From NCBI GenBank assembly GCA_903883965.1, contig CAISCU010000018.1, positions 1 to 64,000 of the forward strand: a stretch of 64,000 nucleotides of DNA. The letters run 5' to 3'. Below the pieces are notes generated by a model. The model was not told the DNA's origin, made no database searches, and saw nothing but the letters and a program-made list of their open reading frames with translations. The DNA comes from an uncultured Bacteroidota bacterium. GTDB taxonomy: Bacteria; Bacteroidota; Bacteroidia; UKL13-3. Both the position numbers and the translations under genes were made by a program. Of this stretch, positions 36,226-46,197 are shown piece by piece (the stretch's first letter is position 1; each line of letters opens with the position of its first letter).

Positions 36226-37392
36226 TCAGTGGTATTCAAAATGACCATGCTTGCTTTGGATAGTTACTTTTTTGGTAGATGCTGCTTCAACTCTACCAAT
36301 TATTTGAGCAGGTATTCCTGCAGCTTCCGCAATTTGAATCAATGAAGCAGCTCTGTTTTCTGGAACATAAAACTCCAATAAATTACCCATATTAAATACT
36401 TGGTACATTTCTTTCCAATCACTGCCAGATTGATTTTGAATCATTTCAAACAATGGTGGGGTATCGAACAAATGGTCTTTTACAATGTGTAAGTTGTTTA
36501 CATAGTGTAAAACTTTGGTTTGTCCACCACCAGAACAATGCACCATTCCATGAATGTCTTCTCCAAGCGTTTCAAGTATAGTTGGCAACAAAGGGCTAAA
36601 ACTTCGGGTAGGGGAGAGCAACATTTTTCCAACATTCAATGGGTGTGTTGGTAGTTGCTCGGTTAGTTTTAGTTTGCCGGTATAAACCAAATCGGCTGGA
36701 ACCAATGGATCATAACTTTCTACCGAATTTTTATATTGTTCAGAGAGTGTGTCGTGTCTGGCCATGGTGAGGCCATTACTGCCCATTCCGGCATTGTATT
36801 CTTTTTCCCAATTGGCTTGTCCAAATGAAGCAAATCCAACAATTACATCGCCAGGTTCAATGCGGTGGTTTGAAATGATGCTTGATTTTTTTGCTCTTGC
36901 ACATACTGTAGAGTCTACTATAATGGTTCTTACCAAATCGCCTACATCAGCGGTTTCTCCTCCTGTGCTGTGAATTTGAATGCCATAGTTAGCCAATTCT
37001 GCAATGAATTCTTCAGAACCTTCAATAATAGCTTGTATAACTGCTCCTGGGATTAAATTTTTATTTCTTCCAATGGTAGATGAAAGGGTAATGTTTGTGT
37101 AAACACCGGCACACAACAAATCATTGAGATTCATTACAATGGCATCTTGGGCAATTCCTTTCCAAACGCTGAGGTCTCCGGTTTCTTTCCAATACAAATA
37201 CGCCAAACTTGATTTTGTTCCAGCTCCATCTGCATGCATGATATTGCAGTAGTTTTCATCTGCACCCAAATAATCAGGAACTATCTTACAAAATGCTTGA
37301 GGAAACAAGCCTTTATCTATGTTTTTGATGGCTTTATGAACATCTTCTTTTTGAGACGATACGCCTCTTTTCATGTATTTATCAGTGGTCAT
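36226..37392 (-). CDS. purM: Phosphoribosylformylglycinamidine cyclo-ligase (AIR synthetase)
   Basis: A 388-aa ATP-dependent enzyme forming aminoimidazole ribotide in purine synthesis. The N terminus DKYMKRGVSSQKEDVHKAI and the metal/ATP-binding MHADGAGTKSSLAYLYW, MNLNDLLCAG and STGGETADVGDLVR stretches match the longer Bacteroidota form of PurM. The C-terminal domain has HGMVHCSGGGQTKVLHYV and a late MGNLLEF. The gene stands upstream of galE on the same strand with a 51-bp gap. Confidence 0.93.
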   Translation of the reverse strand: MTTDKYMKRGVSSQKEDVHKAIKNIDKGLFPQAFCKIVPDYLGADENYCNIMHADGAGTKSSLAYLYWKETGDLSVWKGIAQDAIVMNLNDLLCAGVYTNITLSSTIGRNKNLIPGAVIQAIIEGSEEFIAELANYGIQIHSTGGETADVGDLVRTIIVDSTVCARAKKSSIISNHRIEPGDVIVGFASFGQANWEKEYNAGMGSNGLTMARHDTLSEQYKNSVESYDPLVPADLVYTGKLKLTEQLPTHPLNVGKMLLSPTRSFSPLLPTILETLGEDIHGMVHCSGGGQTKVLHYVNNLHIVKDHLFDTPPLFEMIQNQSGSDWKEMYQVFNMGNLLEFYVPENRAASLIQIAEAAGIPAQIIGRVEAASTKKVTIQSKHGHFEYH

Positions 37393-37421
37393 TTTCAGAA
37401 ATAATGCTGCAAATTTACAGA

Positions 37422-39350
37422 TTATCTGACTTTTATTTTTGAATCTGTTTTTAAAAACTTGATAGTTGTTCTTCTATTGGCTTGGTGTTCTGCTTCTGAG
37501 CAATCAACGCCATCTTTACAGTCATTTACCAAGAACTGTTCTCCATAGCCCATAGGAACAAGCCTAGAACTGTCAATTCCTTTGTTTACCAAGTAACTCA
37601 CACAACTATTGGCTCGTTTTTTTGACAGTTCTAAATTATAAGGGGCTTCTGCTCTGCTATCTGTATGTGAGGCCAATTCAATCACCAATCCTGGATTAAG
37701 TTTGAGCACAGCAGCCAAGGAATCTAAAATGGATTCAGCATCTTTTCTAATTTGCCATTGGTCTAAATCATAATAAATACCTTGGACAGTTAGTTCAGCT
37801 TCTTTGGCCGGAATGCGGTCAAGCCATACCATTAATTGAATTATGGTGTCATTTTGTGCGGTTACTGCTTGTAGAGCAATACCTGAATTTAGATAGCTAT
37901 TTTTTGAAATACTGAACGCATAATTTTTATTAAACAACAAGCTTGCACTAAACTGCCCATTTTCGTCTGATTTAATTTGAATCAAGTTCTTTGTTTCTTG
38001 TTCGGCAATGCCAATCAAAGCGGCAGGTATTGGCTTTTCTGTTTCTCGGTCTAAAATAGTTCCATTTACAATTAACTGAAATGGTTTGGCGTAAATGGCA
38101 TACAAATCATCGTCTCCATTTCCACCTTGCCTGTTTGAACTAAAATAACCCAATGCGCCAGTGCTATCCCCAGACCAATGAAGTCCTAAATCATCTGCCC
38201 CAGAATTGATTGGCGATCCCATGTTTTTTAAGGTATTTGGACTATCTGTACTGCATTTGAAAATGTCCAAACCTCCCATGCCAATATGCCCTTTTGATGC
38301 AACATAGAAATTGCCCTTTTGGTCAAAACTTGGAAACAATTCATCTTCATTTGTATTGATTGATGCGCCTAAATTTTCTGGTTCACTCCATTCATTTTTA
38401 GTGTAATTGTATTTGGTTTTCCAGATGTCTTTTTTTCCCATTCCACCAGGTCTATCACTTGAATAATACAAGTATGAAAAATGCGTATCCCAAAAGGGGT
38501 GTCCACAACTAAAACTATCGTTGTTAAAGGGTAATACTTGAGGTTTGTTGTATTTGTTTTCAGAGAAATAACTCACCCATATTTTACAATTTGGCCCTTT
38601 GCCATCAAAGCCATTACATTGCGTAAAATAGATGTTCTGGAAACTATCCATGCACAGTGCACCTTCATTAAAGTCAGTGTTTAATACTTTTTCGTTGACC
38701 ACTTGTAAAGGTTTGCCATTGCTGAATTGACTGCTAAATACATCGGCATATTTTTGTCCGGTCCATTCAAAAATACCACTGCCTTGTGCCTCTTTTCTAG
38801 AGGAACTAAAATACAATTTTTGCTCATGAAAATAGGGGCCATAATCACTGTATGGAGTGTTAATTGAGCTTAAATTTTTCACCAAAAACCGTTCAGGATT
38901 GGCTTTCCATTCTGCAGCTTTTTTGCAGCCCTCAATAGCCGCTAAAGCCAATTTATTATCAGGTATTTCAAATAAATAATCGTTGAATACCCGAATGGCA
39001 TCCTCATAGCGTTCAAAGTTTTTTAACAATTGCGCGTAGTTGAACAAAATTTGAGGGTCAGGGTATTTGCTATTGATTAAATTTTCATACCATTTCATAG
39101 CCTGCCCAAAATTGTTACTAAAACGGTAACTCTCTGCTATTTTAAATAAGGTTAGTTCTTTGCTTGATACGTCCTTTATTCTAGGATATACTTTTTGATA
39201 CAGCTGTGCTGCTGTATTGTATTTCTTGGCCTGGAAACATTGGTCTGCTTTTTCAAGTTCTATCACATAAGCAGGTTGTACTTTTTCTTGTCCGTATGTG
39301 AAATACGAAAACAACAAAACAAACAAGAGAAAAACCAGTTTATGCTTCAT
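37422..39350 (-). CDS. PorE-like TPR / PD40 propeller / CarboxypepD_reg / OmpA protein
   Basis: A 642-aa envelope protein. I start at the ATG at 39350, giving a signal peptide (MKHKLVFLLF..., ending YGQ at about 20); an upstream ATG at 39365 is possible. Order of domains: TPR-like helices (about 25-140), a PD40/WD40-like propeller with YFSSSR, YYSSDRPGGMGKKDIW and YFSSNRQGGNGDDDLY, a carboxypeptidase-regulatory beta domain (VNGTILDRETEKPIPAAL), and a C-terminal OmpA peptidoglycan-binding domain with ELASHTDSRA and NLELSKKRANS. This is the order described for PorE of the T9SS. It is paralogous to the gene just upstream. No lipobox, unlike its neighbour. Confidence 0.85.
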   Translation of the reverse strand: MKHKLVFLLFVLLFSYFTYGQEKVQPAYVIELEKADQCFQAKKYNTAAQLYQKVYPRIKDVSSKELTLFKIAESYRFSNNFGQAMKWYENLINSKYPDPQILFNYAQLLKNFERYEDAIRVFNDYLFEIPDNKLALAAIEGCKKAAEWKANPERFLVKNLSSINTPYSDYGPYFHEQKLYFSSSRKEAQGSGIFEWTGQKYADVFSSQFSNGKPLQVVNEKVLNTDFNEGALCMDSFQNIYFTQCNGFDGKGPNCKIWVSYFSENKYNKPQVLPFNNDSFSCGHPFWDTHFSYLYYSSDRPGGMGKKDIWKTKYNYTKNEWSEPENLGASINTNEDELFPSFDQKGNFYVASKGHIGMGGLDIFKCSTDSPNTLKNMGSPINSGADDLGLHWSGDSTGALGYFSSNRQGGNGDDDLYAIYAKPFQLIVNGTILDRETEKPIPAALIGIAEQETKNLIQIKSDENGQFSASLLFNKNYAFSISKNSYLNSGIALQAVTAQNDTIIQLMVWLDRIPAKEAELTVQGIYYDLDQWQIRKDAESILDSLAAVLKLNPGLVIELASHTDSRAEAPYNLELSKKRANSCVSYLVNKGIDSSRLVPMGYGEQFLVNDCKDGVDCSEAEHQANRRTTIKFLKTDSKIKVR

Positions 39351-39365
39351 ATGGTTTGATATCAT

Positions 39366-39429
39366 AAAAAAACTGTTTCAAAAATAGACCTGCAATTTGG
39401 TTTACAGGTTGATTCTATTTCTGAAACAG
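39366..39429 (-). terminator. Two-stem rho-independent terminator
   Basis: On the minus strand CTGTTTCAGAAATAGA pairs with TCTATTTTTGAAACAG around an inner AACCTGTAAACC...GCAGGT hairpin, followed directly by seven T residues (39372-39366). It lies after the stop of the upstream PorE-like gene (39451) and just before the start of its paralogue, so the two are probably separate transcripts. Confidence 0.75.
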
Positions 39430-39450
39430 CTTTACTTTTAATTTTATTTG

Positions 39451-41526
39451 CTACCGTTTGGGTGCAGTAGGGTATTGCCTGTAACCAGGTTGTCCAGGTT
39501 TAATTCCTTGACCAGGTTTGGTTGGCGCAGGTACATTTTTAGGTGCTGGATTGTAGTTTAAATCCAAGAATTTTACAGTTGTTCTTCTGTTAAGCTGGTG
39601 CTCTTCTTCAGTACATTTTCTGGCTTGTGCCGATTCATCATTGCCTTCACATGCACAATGGTTGACCAACGTGTTTTCTCCGTAACCTCTAGAAACCAGT
39701 CTCAATGAATCAATACCTCTCGAAATTAAATAAGCCACTGCACTGTCTGCACGTCTTTGAGATAAATTAATATTATAAGCACTATCCGCTCGGCAATCGG
39801 TATGTGAACCTAACTCAATACGCAAGTTTGGATATTTGTTTAAAGTGTAGATGAGGGTGTCTAAAATTACTCTAGAAACTGGTCTCAAGTCTGCTTTGTC
39901 TAAATCGTAATAAATACCTTCCAATTTAATCATTGAGTCGAAGTTGAATGGAATTAACTCAAAATCTTGAACCAAATCAGAAGAGACTTCTAAGCCTTTG
40001 GTTGTTTGATAGGCTTGTTTGCTGTCATAAAAATATTGTTTTGCCGCAAACAATTCGTAATCAGTTTTGGTTTTGAGTCTCAATTTGTATGATCCTGTTT
40101 CATCTGTTTTCAATACAAATTTACCTGTATCGTTACTGCTGGTAATTGTTACTACAGCATTTTTCAGTATTTCTTTTGTTTTTTGGTTTCTAACAACACC
40201 GCTCAAGTTAAATACCAATGGATTCATGTAGAACCTGTAAATGTCGTCTTGGCCCCTTCCTCCATCTCTGTTTGATGAGAAATAACCACTTTCTTTGTCC
40301 TTGTCAACAATAATTGAGAAATCGTCAGCCCCAGAGTTTACAGGTGACTTCATGTTTATAGGTTCACTCCAATCAGTACCTTCACCTTTTGTATAGTAAA
40401 TGTCTAATCCCCCCAATCCGGTATGTCCATTTGAAGAGAAATACAAAGTGCCATCTTCATGAATAAAAGGGAACATTTCATCTTCGTCAGTATTTACTGT
40501 AGCTCCTAAATTTACAGGATCTCCCCAGCTGCGGCTCCTTTTGCTGTATGTGGTCATCCAAATGTCTTTACCTCCTTGTCCGCCGGGCATATCTGAACTG
40601 AAATACATAATTTGGCCATCTTTTGATAGAGTTGGCTGTCCACAATTAAAAGAATCAGTACTGAAAGGAATCAATGCGGGTTCAGACCACTCAGTTCCTG
40701 AAATATTAGAGGTGTATAATTGGCATTTTTTGCCTTTGCCATTGTTTGAATAGTTACATCTGGTTAATACCATCATGGTTGAACGGGCGTCAAAACACAT
40801 GGCTCCTTCGTTTATTTTTCCATTCAATACTTTTTTATCTGCCAAAACCGGCATTTGGTAGGTAATATTGTTAGGGTTCTTTTTGTCTTTTTTGTAGGTT
40901 ACAGTGTAAATATCTGTGTGGGCGTTTCCTGTCCATCCGTATACATTGTTACTGACTCCTTTTTCTCTATCAGAAGTAAAATACAATTGATCCTTTTTAA
41001 AATAAACAGCTCCAAAATCTTGCCAACGGGTATTCAAACCTTTTACATTTTCTACGATATAGCGGGTTTTCTCATTTTTCCATTTCAAAGCATTTTCACA
41101 ACCTTTGATCTGTTTTTCAACATCTACAGGTTCTGAAGGGCTCATTTTTTGGTAGTTTTTGAATTCTATGATGGCTTTTTCAAAATCTTGATTTTTCTTT
41201 TTTGCTTGTGCCAATTTCAATTGCGCATCTGAGTTTTTAGGGTCTAACTTAATGGCTTTTAAGTACCAGCTTTCCGCATTTTTATTGTCATTCATTAAGC
41301 GGTAACATTCTGCCGCTTTATAAGAAGCTTCAATTCTGTCATCTTTTTTCTTGCTGCTAGAATAAACTTTTCTGTAATTATCTCCGGCAACAAAGTATTC
41401 TTTTTTCTCGTAAGCTTCTCTAGCGGCAGACAATGACCCTTTTTTAGAACATGAGCTGACTAAAAAAAGTGCACTTGTCAAGCCAATGAACAAGGCCAAT
41501 AGGATATAACTTTTTCTCATTTGCAT
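39451..41526 (-). CDS. PorE-like lipoprotein: TPR / PD40 propeller / CarboxypepD_reg / OmpA
   Basis: A 691-aa outer-membrane or periplasmic lipoprotein: the signal peptide ends in a lipobox LVSSC (Cys26). An alternative start at Met3 would not change this. Domains in order: TPR-like helices (about 30-150), a PD40 propeller with YFTSDREKG, YFSSDMPGGQGGKDIWMTTY and YFSSNRDGGRGQDDIYRF, a CarboxypepD_reg domain (LSGVVRNQKTKEILKNA), and an OmpA domain with ELGSHTDCRADSAYN and NLSQRRADSAV. The tail is Pro-rich. PorE of Porphyromonas is a lipoprotein with this domain order and links the T9SS ring to peptidoglycan; that role is inferred here. Confidence 0.87.
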   Translation of the reverse strand: MQMRKSYILLALFIGLTSALFLVSSCSKKGSLSAAREAYEKKEYFVAGDNYRKVYSSSKKKDDRIEASYKAAECYRLMNDNKNAESWYLKAIKLDPKNSDAQLKLAQAKKKNQDFEKAIIEFKNYQKMSPSEPVDVEKQIKGCENALKWKNEKTRYIVENVKGLNTRWQDFGAVYFKKDQLYFTSDREKGVSNNVYGWTGNAHTDIYTVTYKKDKKNPNNITYQMPVLADKKVLNGKINEGAMCFDARSTMMVLTRCNYSNNGKGKKCQLYTSNISGTEWSEPALIPFSTDSFNCGQPTLSKDGQIMYFSSDMPGGQGGKDIWMTTYSKRSRSWGDPVNLGATVNTDEDEMFPFIHEDGTLYFSSNGHTGLGGLDIYYTKGEGTDWSEPINMKSPVNSGADDFSIIVDKDKESGYFSSNRDGGRGQDDIYRFYMNPLVFNLSGVVRNQKTKEILKNAVVTITSSNDTGKFVLKTDETGSYKLRLKTKTDYELFAAKQYFYDSKQAYQTTKGLEVSSDLVQDFELIPFNFDSMIKLEGIYYDLDKADLRPVSRVILDTLIYTLNKYPNLRIELGSHTDCRADSAYNINLSQRRADSAVAYLISRGIDSLRLVSRGYGENTLVNHCACEGNDESAQARKCTEEEHQLNRRTTVKFLDLNYNPAPKNVPAPTKPGQGIKPGQPGYRQYPTAPKR

Positions 41527-41622
41527 TTGGTTTCTGAATACGCGTTTACTTGCAATTTTATTAAAAAAAACAAAGTAAAAAAGCCTTTTCTTTAATTTTA
41601 TTGAATTGGAGTTAAAAATAAC

Positions 41623-41653
41623 AAAAAAATCGGGCTTTAGGCCCGATTTTTTT
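41623..41653. terminator. Bidirectional intrinsic terminator after glutamine synthetase
   Basis: AAAAAATCGGGC, loop TTTAG and GCCCGATTTTTTTT form a GC-rich stem flanked by A and T runs. On the minus strand it directly follows, and slightly overlaps, the stop of the glutamine synthetase gene (41653-41655). It separates that gene from the PorE-like gene whose start is at 41526. Confidence 0.88.
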
Positions 41654-43836
41654 TATTTGATGAATAACATTTCTCTGTATTTAGGAAGTTTCCATAGTTC
41701 ATCGTCTACCACAAACTCAAGTGCATCACTGTTGTTTCTGAGTGGCTCAAATAAAGGCTTAATTTTTTTACAGAAAGCCAACGCCCTTTTGTGGGTATCT
41801 TCAATGTGATGAGCTTTGTCTAATTCTGTCTTTATTTCTTCTATTTTTTGGTGAATGGTACTTAGATGACCTGAAATTTGTTTCAATAAATTCAGTTGCA
41901 TGGCATAGTCATTTCTGGTTAAACCAGCAGCTTTCATGGCTTGGATGTTTTCTGCCAAGTTTTTTTGGTAAGAAATTCCAGAAGGTATGACATGTGAACT
42001 GGCTAATTGAACCAATACTTTGGCCTCGATGTCAATTTTCTTTACATACAATTCTTGCATGATTTCGTAACGGGCTTCTAGTTCTCTTTCGTTAAATATA
42101 CCGTTGCGAACAAACAAATCTTTAGATGCTTTGCTAATGTATGCATTCAGCGCCTCAGGAGTATTTTTAATGTTTTTTAAGCCTCTTTTGGCAGCTTCTT
42201 TTACCCAATCTTCACCATAGCCATTTCCTTCAAACAAAATCTTTTTACTGCTGTTGTAATAACCTTTTAATATTTCTAAAATGGCATCCTCTTTCTTTAT
42301 ACCTTTTTTGATCAACGCATCGGTTTCTTGTTTGAATTTTTGTAATTGATCAGCCATAACAGTATTTAGTACAATCATTGCATTTGCTGAATTGGCGCTA
42401 GAGCCAACCGCTCTGTATTCAAATTTATTACCTGTAAATGCAAATGGCGAAGTTCTGTTACGGTCTGTATTGTCTACCATTATTTCAGGGATATTGATTA
42501 CCTGAATGGCCTTAGCTTTTGAAGCATTGTTAGTTTTTTTATTGGCAAACAAGGTTTCCATAACATGGGTTAACTGTGAACCAATAAAAATAGACATAAT
42601 TGCAGGAGGAGCTTCATTGGCGCCTAAGCGGTGCTCATTTCCTGCACTGGCAATAGATGCTCTCAATAAATCGGCATGGTCATGAACTGCTTTGATCACA
42701 TTTACAAAGAAGCTTAAAAACTGCAAATTGGTTTCTGGGTTTTTGGTTGGTGACAACAAATTAATACCCGTATTGGTTATTAAACTCCAGTTATTATGTT
42801 TTCCCGATCCGTTTACACCTGCAAATGGTTTTTCATGAAACAAAACTTTGAAACCGTGTTTGGCTGAAACTTTGTCCATTACATCCATTAACAATTGGTT
42901 GTGGTCAATGGCTAAATTTACTTCTTCAAAATTGGGGGCACACTCGTATTGTGAAGGGGCTACCTCATTGTGTCTGGTTTTCAAAGGAATACCTAGTTTA
43001 TAGGCCTCATTTTCAAAGTCAACCATAAAATCAAACACACGAGGGGGAATAGATCCAAAATAGTGGTCTTCTAATTGTTGGCCTTTTTCAGGCGAATGTC
43101 CAAGAACGGTTCTGCCAGCAAGCATAATGTCTGGTCTGGCAAACCACATGGCTTCGTCAATTAAAAAGTATTCTTGTTCAATACCCAATGACGCACTGGC
43201 ATTGGTTACATTTTTGTCAAAATAAGCAGCGCAAATAGCTACTACAGATTTTTCTACGGCATGCAAAGCCTTTAAAAGTGGCGCTTTGTAATCTAATGCT
43301 TCACCGGTATATGAAACAAATATGGTTGGAATACACAATGTTTTTCCACCATTGTTTTCCATAATAAATGCTGGAGACGATGGGTCCCAAGCAGTATATC
43401 CCCTTGCTTCAAAAGTATTTCTGATACCTCCGTTTGGAAAACTGGATGCGTCTGGCTCTTGTTGAACCAAAGCACTGCCTGTAAATTTTTCTATAGACCT
43501 ACCGTCGCCCAATGGTTCAAAAAAAGAATCGTGTTTTTCGGCAGTTGCACCTGTTAATGGTTGAAACCAGTGTGTGTAATGTGTTACACCCAAAGTCATC
43601 GCCCAGTTTTTCATGCCTGAAGCAACTTGGTTGGCAATGGCTCTGTCAATTTTTTGCCCCTTATTAATGGCGTCAGTTACTGCTTCATAAGCTTCTTTTG
43701 ACAAAAAAGCCTGCATAGCAGTATCAGTAAAAACGTTTTTTGCAAAAAAATCAGATACTTTTTCAGATGGTTTTTGAATAGCGACTGTTCCTCTACTTTG
43801 AACAATTTCGAGAGCTTTCGAGCGAAGTGTAAGCAT
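41653..43836 (-). CDS. glnN: Glutamine synthetase type III
   Basis: A 727-aa enzyme forming glutamine from glutamate, ammonia and ATP. Type III enzymes are about this long and typical of Bacteroidota. I start at the ATG at 43836 (MLTLRSKALEIVQSRG), as in homologues; an ATG at 43860 adds 8 residues. Conserved features are ASLGIEQEYFLID (metal-binding Glu), PLKTRHNEVAPSQYE, NGSGKHNNWSL with the catalytic His, EHRLGANEAPPAIMS, and the NRTSPFAFTGNKFEYRA stretch near the substrate site. It has its own terminator and appears monocistronic. Confidence 0.94.
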   Translation of the reverse strand: MLTLRSKALEIVQSRGTVAIQKPSEKVSDFFAKNVFTDTAMQAFLSKEAYEAVTDAINKGQKIDRAIANQVASGMKNWAMTLGVTHYTHWFQPLTGATAEKHDSFFEPLGDGRSIEKFTGSALVQQEPDASSFPNGGIRNTFEARGYTAWDPSSPAFIMENNGGKTLCIPTIFVSYTGEALDYKAPLLKALHAVEKSVVAICAAYFDKNVTNASASLGIEQEYFLIDEAMWFARPDIMLAGRTVLGHSPEKGQQLEDHYFGSIPPRVFDFMVDFENEAYKLGIPLKTRHNEVAPSQYECAPNFEEVNLAIDHNQLLMDVMDKVSAKHGFKVLFHEKPFAGVNGSGKHNNWSLITNTGINLLSPTKNPETNLQFLSFFVNVIKAVHDHADLLRASIASAGNEHRLGANEAPPAIMSIFIGSQLTHVMETLFANKKTNNASKAKAIQVINIPEIMVDNTDRNRTSPFAFTGNKFEYRAVGSSANSANAMIVLNTVMADQLQKFKQETDALIKKGIKKEDAILEILKGYYNSSKKILFEGNGYGEDWVKEAAKRGLKNIKNTPEALNAYISKASKDLFVRNGIFNERELEARYEIMQELYVKKIDIEAKVLVQLASSHVIPSGISYQKNLAENIQAMKAAGLTRNDYAMQLNLLKQISGHLSTIHQKIEEIKTELDKAHHIEDTHKRALAFCKKIKPLFEPLRNNSDALEFVVDDELWKLPKYREMLFIK

Positions 43837-43902
43837 GCAATAAGATTTTATTGCCTTCAAATATACAACCAGTTTAAGCGCACCTCCAAAAAATAAATTA
43901 AC

Positions 43903-43945
43903 AATTAACCCTCAATTGGTAGAAATATTCAATTGAGGGTTAATT
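43903..43945. terminator. Perfect 16-bp stem hairpin, probable terminator
   Basis: AATTAACCCTCAATTG (43903-43918) and its exact reverse complement (43930-43945) enclose an 11-base loop. It lies 31 bp past the stop of the T9SS cargo gene (minus strand) and upstream of glutamine synthetase. On the minus strand only a short T-containing tract follows, so termination is inferred from position. Confidence 0.6.
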
Positions 43946-43976
43946 TATCAAATCAAGTGATAGTTAAGTGCTTGAA

Positions 43977-46010
43977 TTATTCTTTTACAAACTTCAAAGA
44001 CACTAAGTTTTTATTTTGATCAGTGGTTTGTAAGAAGTAAAACCCAGGATTTAGGTTTTGGATATCAATTGAAGCATTGGCCAAATCATTGATATTACCT
44101 GAAAGAACAATTTGTCCAATTTCGTTTCTTACTTCATAAGCAATAGTATTTACTACTTGGTTAATAGCAGCAATGTTCAAAGTGTTTTTAGCGGGATTCG
44201 GAAAAACAATTAAGTTGTTTTGAATGCTATTGATATCTAAACCTGTAGCACTGTTTTTGAAGTAGATAAATAACCTGTTATCTCCAGTAGTAGCGGCATT
44301 GTTAGCATCTATTGTAAAGGTATACTTGGCTCCATTGTTTAGCAAAGTGCTATTTCGGTTGAGGTTGTCAAATAAATAAACTTCTTGGTTGTTTTGAATG
44401 GTGTTTGCAGCCACTTCAATGGTAATTTCTTTCTGACCAGCAGCCAAACGCAATCCAAGAGGAATATTTGTGTTTACATCAAGGGGTCTGAAATCGGTCG
44501 CTAATTTTTGGCCATCATTGGCAATGCTGTAAAAATCAAATTCGTCGTTATTGAGTTTGATGGCATCGAATGCATCTTCAAAACTGGCTTGGTTGTTAAT
44601 ATTAAAAGCCAAATTGATATTGTCTATAACTTGGTTGTTGGCAGATGCAAATAATTGCAAACCGTTTTGAATGTATTGTTCGTGTTTGAAAGTAGTTGCA
44701 GAAGCAGTACTAGCTTTGCTGGCTTCAGTAAAAGTAATGGCAGGCGAAGAGGCAGCGTTTGCTTTAACAAAAACAGCTGAATAGGCAGGAATCACATAAG
44801 GCGTGCCAGAGGTTATTAATTGGCTTACATAAGCACCTGTTTGAGGGTTTCTGGTATAAACTGTTTTATTGATATTGGCTTGAGAAGCAGAGCTAAAAAT
44901 AACTGCGCTAATGTCTACAGGAGAAGGGTATGGGTTTCCAATTAAATTGAAACCTTGACCAGTTCCAACACCAGCAGCTGATAAGTTTGTAACAACATCA
45001 CCTTGATTCACATTACCGCTCATTTGAAGGGTTACACCTGATGGTGTATAAGAACCTGAGTTGATTCCTTCACCTTTGGCTCCTCTGAACAATACTCTTA
45101 TACCTTGACCAATTCCCCAGGTATTGTTAGTTCCAGATCCATCAGCAGCAGTAAATGCAGCCCAACCTCCGTTTACAGAATTGTTATCTGCATTGCTGGT
45201 ATTGAACCAAAATGCACTTGGGTTGTTTGTTGCTGTTGTAGTAAATCCTGTTCCAATTGTTTTAGCTACATTGTTAGTTACACCATCTGTATTTCCAGTA
45301 ATGTCAATGGTGTTTGTTAGCAATGTCAATGCTTGGTTGCTATTGAAAGGGTGGCTAATATGGCGGTATTTTCTTTTACCAGAAGGTACATATTGTTCAA
45401 TGTTTACATTGCCTGTAATTGTTCCAGCGCTGTTTGCAATTCTAGCTGTAGCAGTGGCATCACTTTTAAGAGTGAGTTTGCTGTTGGTAGTTAGCGTCCC
45501 TGCAGTAACTGTTGCTGCTTGTTTAACCAAAAGTGTTCCTTTGTCTAGGCTAATGCCGTTTGCACTTTTATTGACACTTACGTTGGCAACTGTTTGGTTG
45601 CCGTTCAAGTTAATGCTCTGTGCATTTGATCCACTAAAACCAAGAGTTGCATTGCTCAATGCAATGGTTCCACTATCAGTTAGGTTGCCAGCCAATGTCA
45701 ATTGGCCAGTTCCCATTGTGATGGTTCCATAATTGGTCAGATTTTCGCCAATGTATAAATTCTCAGCATTTGAAATATAAATTTCAGACCCACTGTTTAC
45801 TTTCATTTGTGCGAATAAAATGTTTGAATTACCTAATAAGGTCAATCCAAAAAATAACAGAAACTTGCTGCTGTAATTAGAATTTCTTACAGGAATTAAG
45901 TTTAGTTTGTAGTTACTACTTAATTGAAATGGCATTTGCTTCATCAAATGAAAACCTGCCTGAAGCAAAAGCTTGGAGATCTGGTTTAAATTTAAATTCA
46001 TCTTTTTCAT
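43977..46010 (-). CDS. Secreted T9SS type A sorting domain protein, repetitive beta-rich
   Basis: A 677-aa surface or secreted protein of unknown function. The hydrophobic export segment (SSKFLLFFGLTLLGNSNILFAQ in outline) lies unusually far in, at about 47-67; Met23 or Met26 may be the real start. Residues about 70-190 are low-complexity beta repeats rich in Gly, Thr and Asn (NLYIGENLTNYGTITMGTG), adhesin-like. A large middle beta region with a YRHISHPFNSNQA motif follows, common to Bacteroidota T9SS proteins. The tail (from about 600) has VFPNPAKNTLNI, EIGQIVLSG and NPGFYFLQT, a typical T9SS type A sorting domain. It is downstream of a hairpin terminator and apparently alone. Confidence 0.82.
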   Translation of the reverse strand: MKKMNLNLNQISKLLLQAGFHLMKQMPFQLSSNYKLNLIPVRNSNYSSKFLLFFGLTLLGNSNILFAQMKVNSGSEIYISNAENLYIGENLTNYGTITMGTGQLTLAGNLTDSGTIALSNATLGFSGSNAQSINLNGNQTVANVSVNKSANGISLDKGTLLVKQAATVTAGTLTTNSKLTLKSDATATARIANSAGTITGNVNIEQYVPSGKRKYRHISHPFNSNQALTLLTNTIDITGNTDGVTNNVAKTIGTGFTTTATNNPSAFWFNTSNADNNSVNGGWAAFTAADGSGTNNTWGIGQGIRVLFRGAKGEGINSGSYTPSGVTLQMSGNVNQGDVVTNLSAAGVGTGQGFNLIGNPYPSPVDISAVIFSSASQANINKTVYTRNPQTGAYVSQLITSGTPYVIPAYSAVFVKANAASSPAITFTEASKASTASATTFKHEQYIQNGLQLFASANNQVIDNINLAFNINNQASFEDAFDAIKLNNDEFDFYSIANDGQKLATDFRPLDVNTNIPLGLRLAAGQKEITIEVAANTIQNNQEVYLFDNLNRNSTLLNNGAKYTFTIDANNAATTGDNRLFIYFKNSATGLDINSIQNNLIVFPNPAKNTLNIAAINQVVNTIAYEVRNEIGQIVLSGNINDLANASIDIQNLNPGFYFLQTTDQNKNLVSLKFVKE

Positions 46011-46197
46011 GGTTAACTGGTTAAGTTGTGCAGCAGGGTTAAATTGCTGGTTGCTATATACTTTATAAGAATAGTGCCAAACAAATTATTGTGCTTTAAT
46101 ATTCAGATAATCAGCAGAATATATTTTTATAATTTTACTTGCCTAATCGTTGGTTTGTTTCAATTTGGGAAACAATTTCAATTTGATATATTGATTT

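Noticed and set aside
45124-45732. 202-codon reading frame antisense to the T9SS cargo gene
   Set aside because: Its Val/Leu/Pro-rich composition reflects the repetitive Asn/Thr/Gly codons of the opposite strand; no start context or domain.
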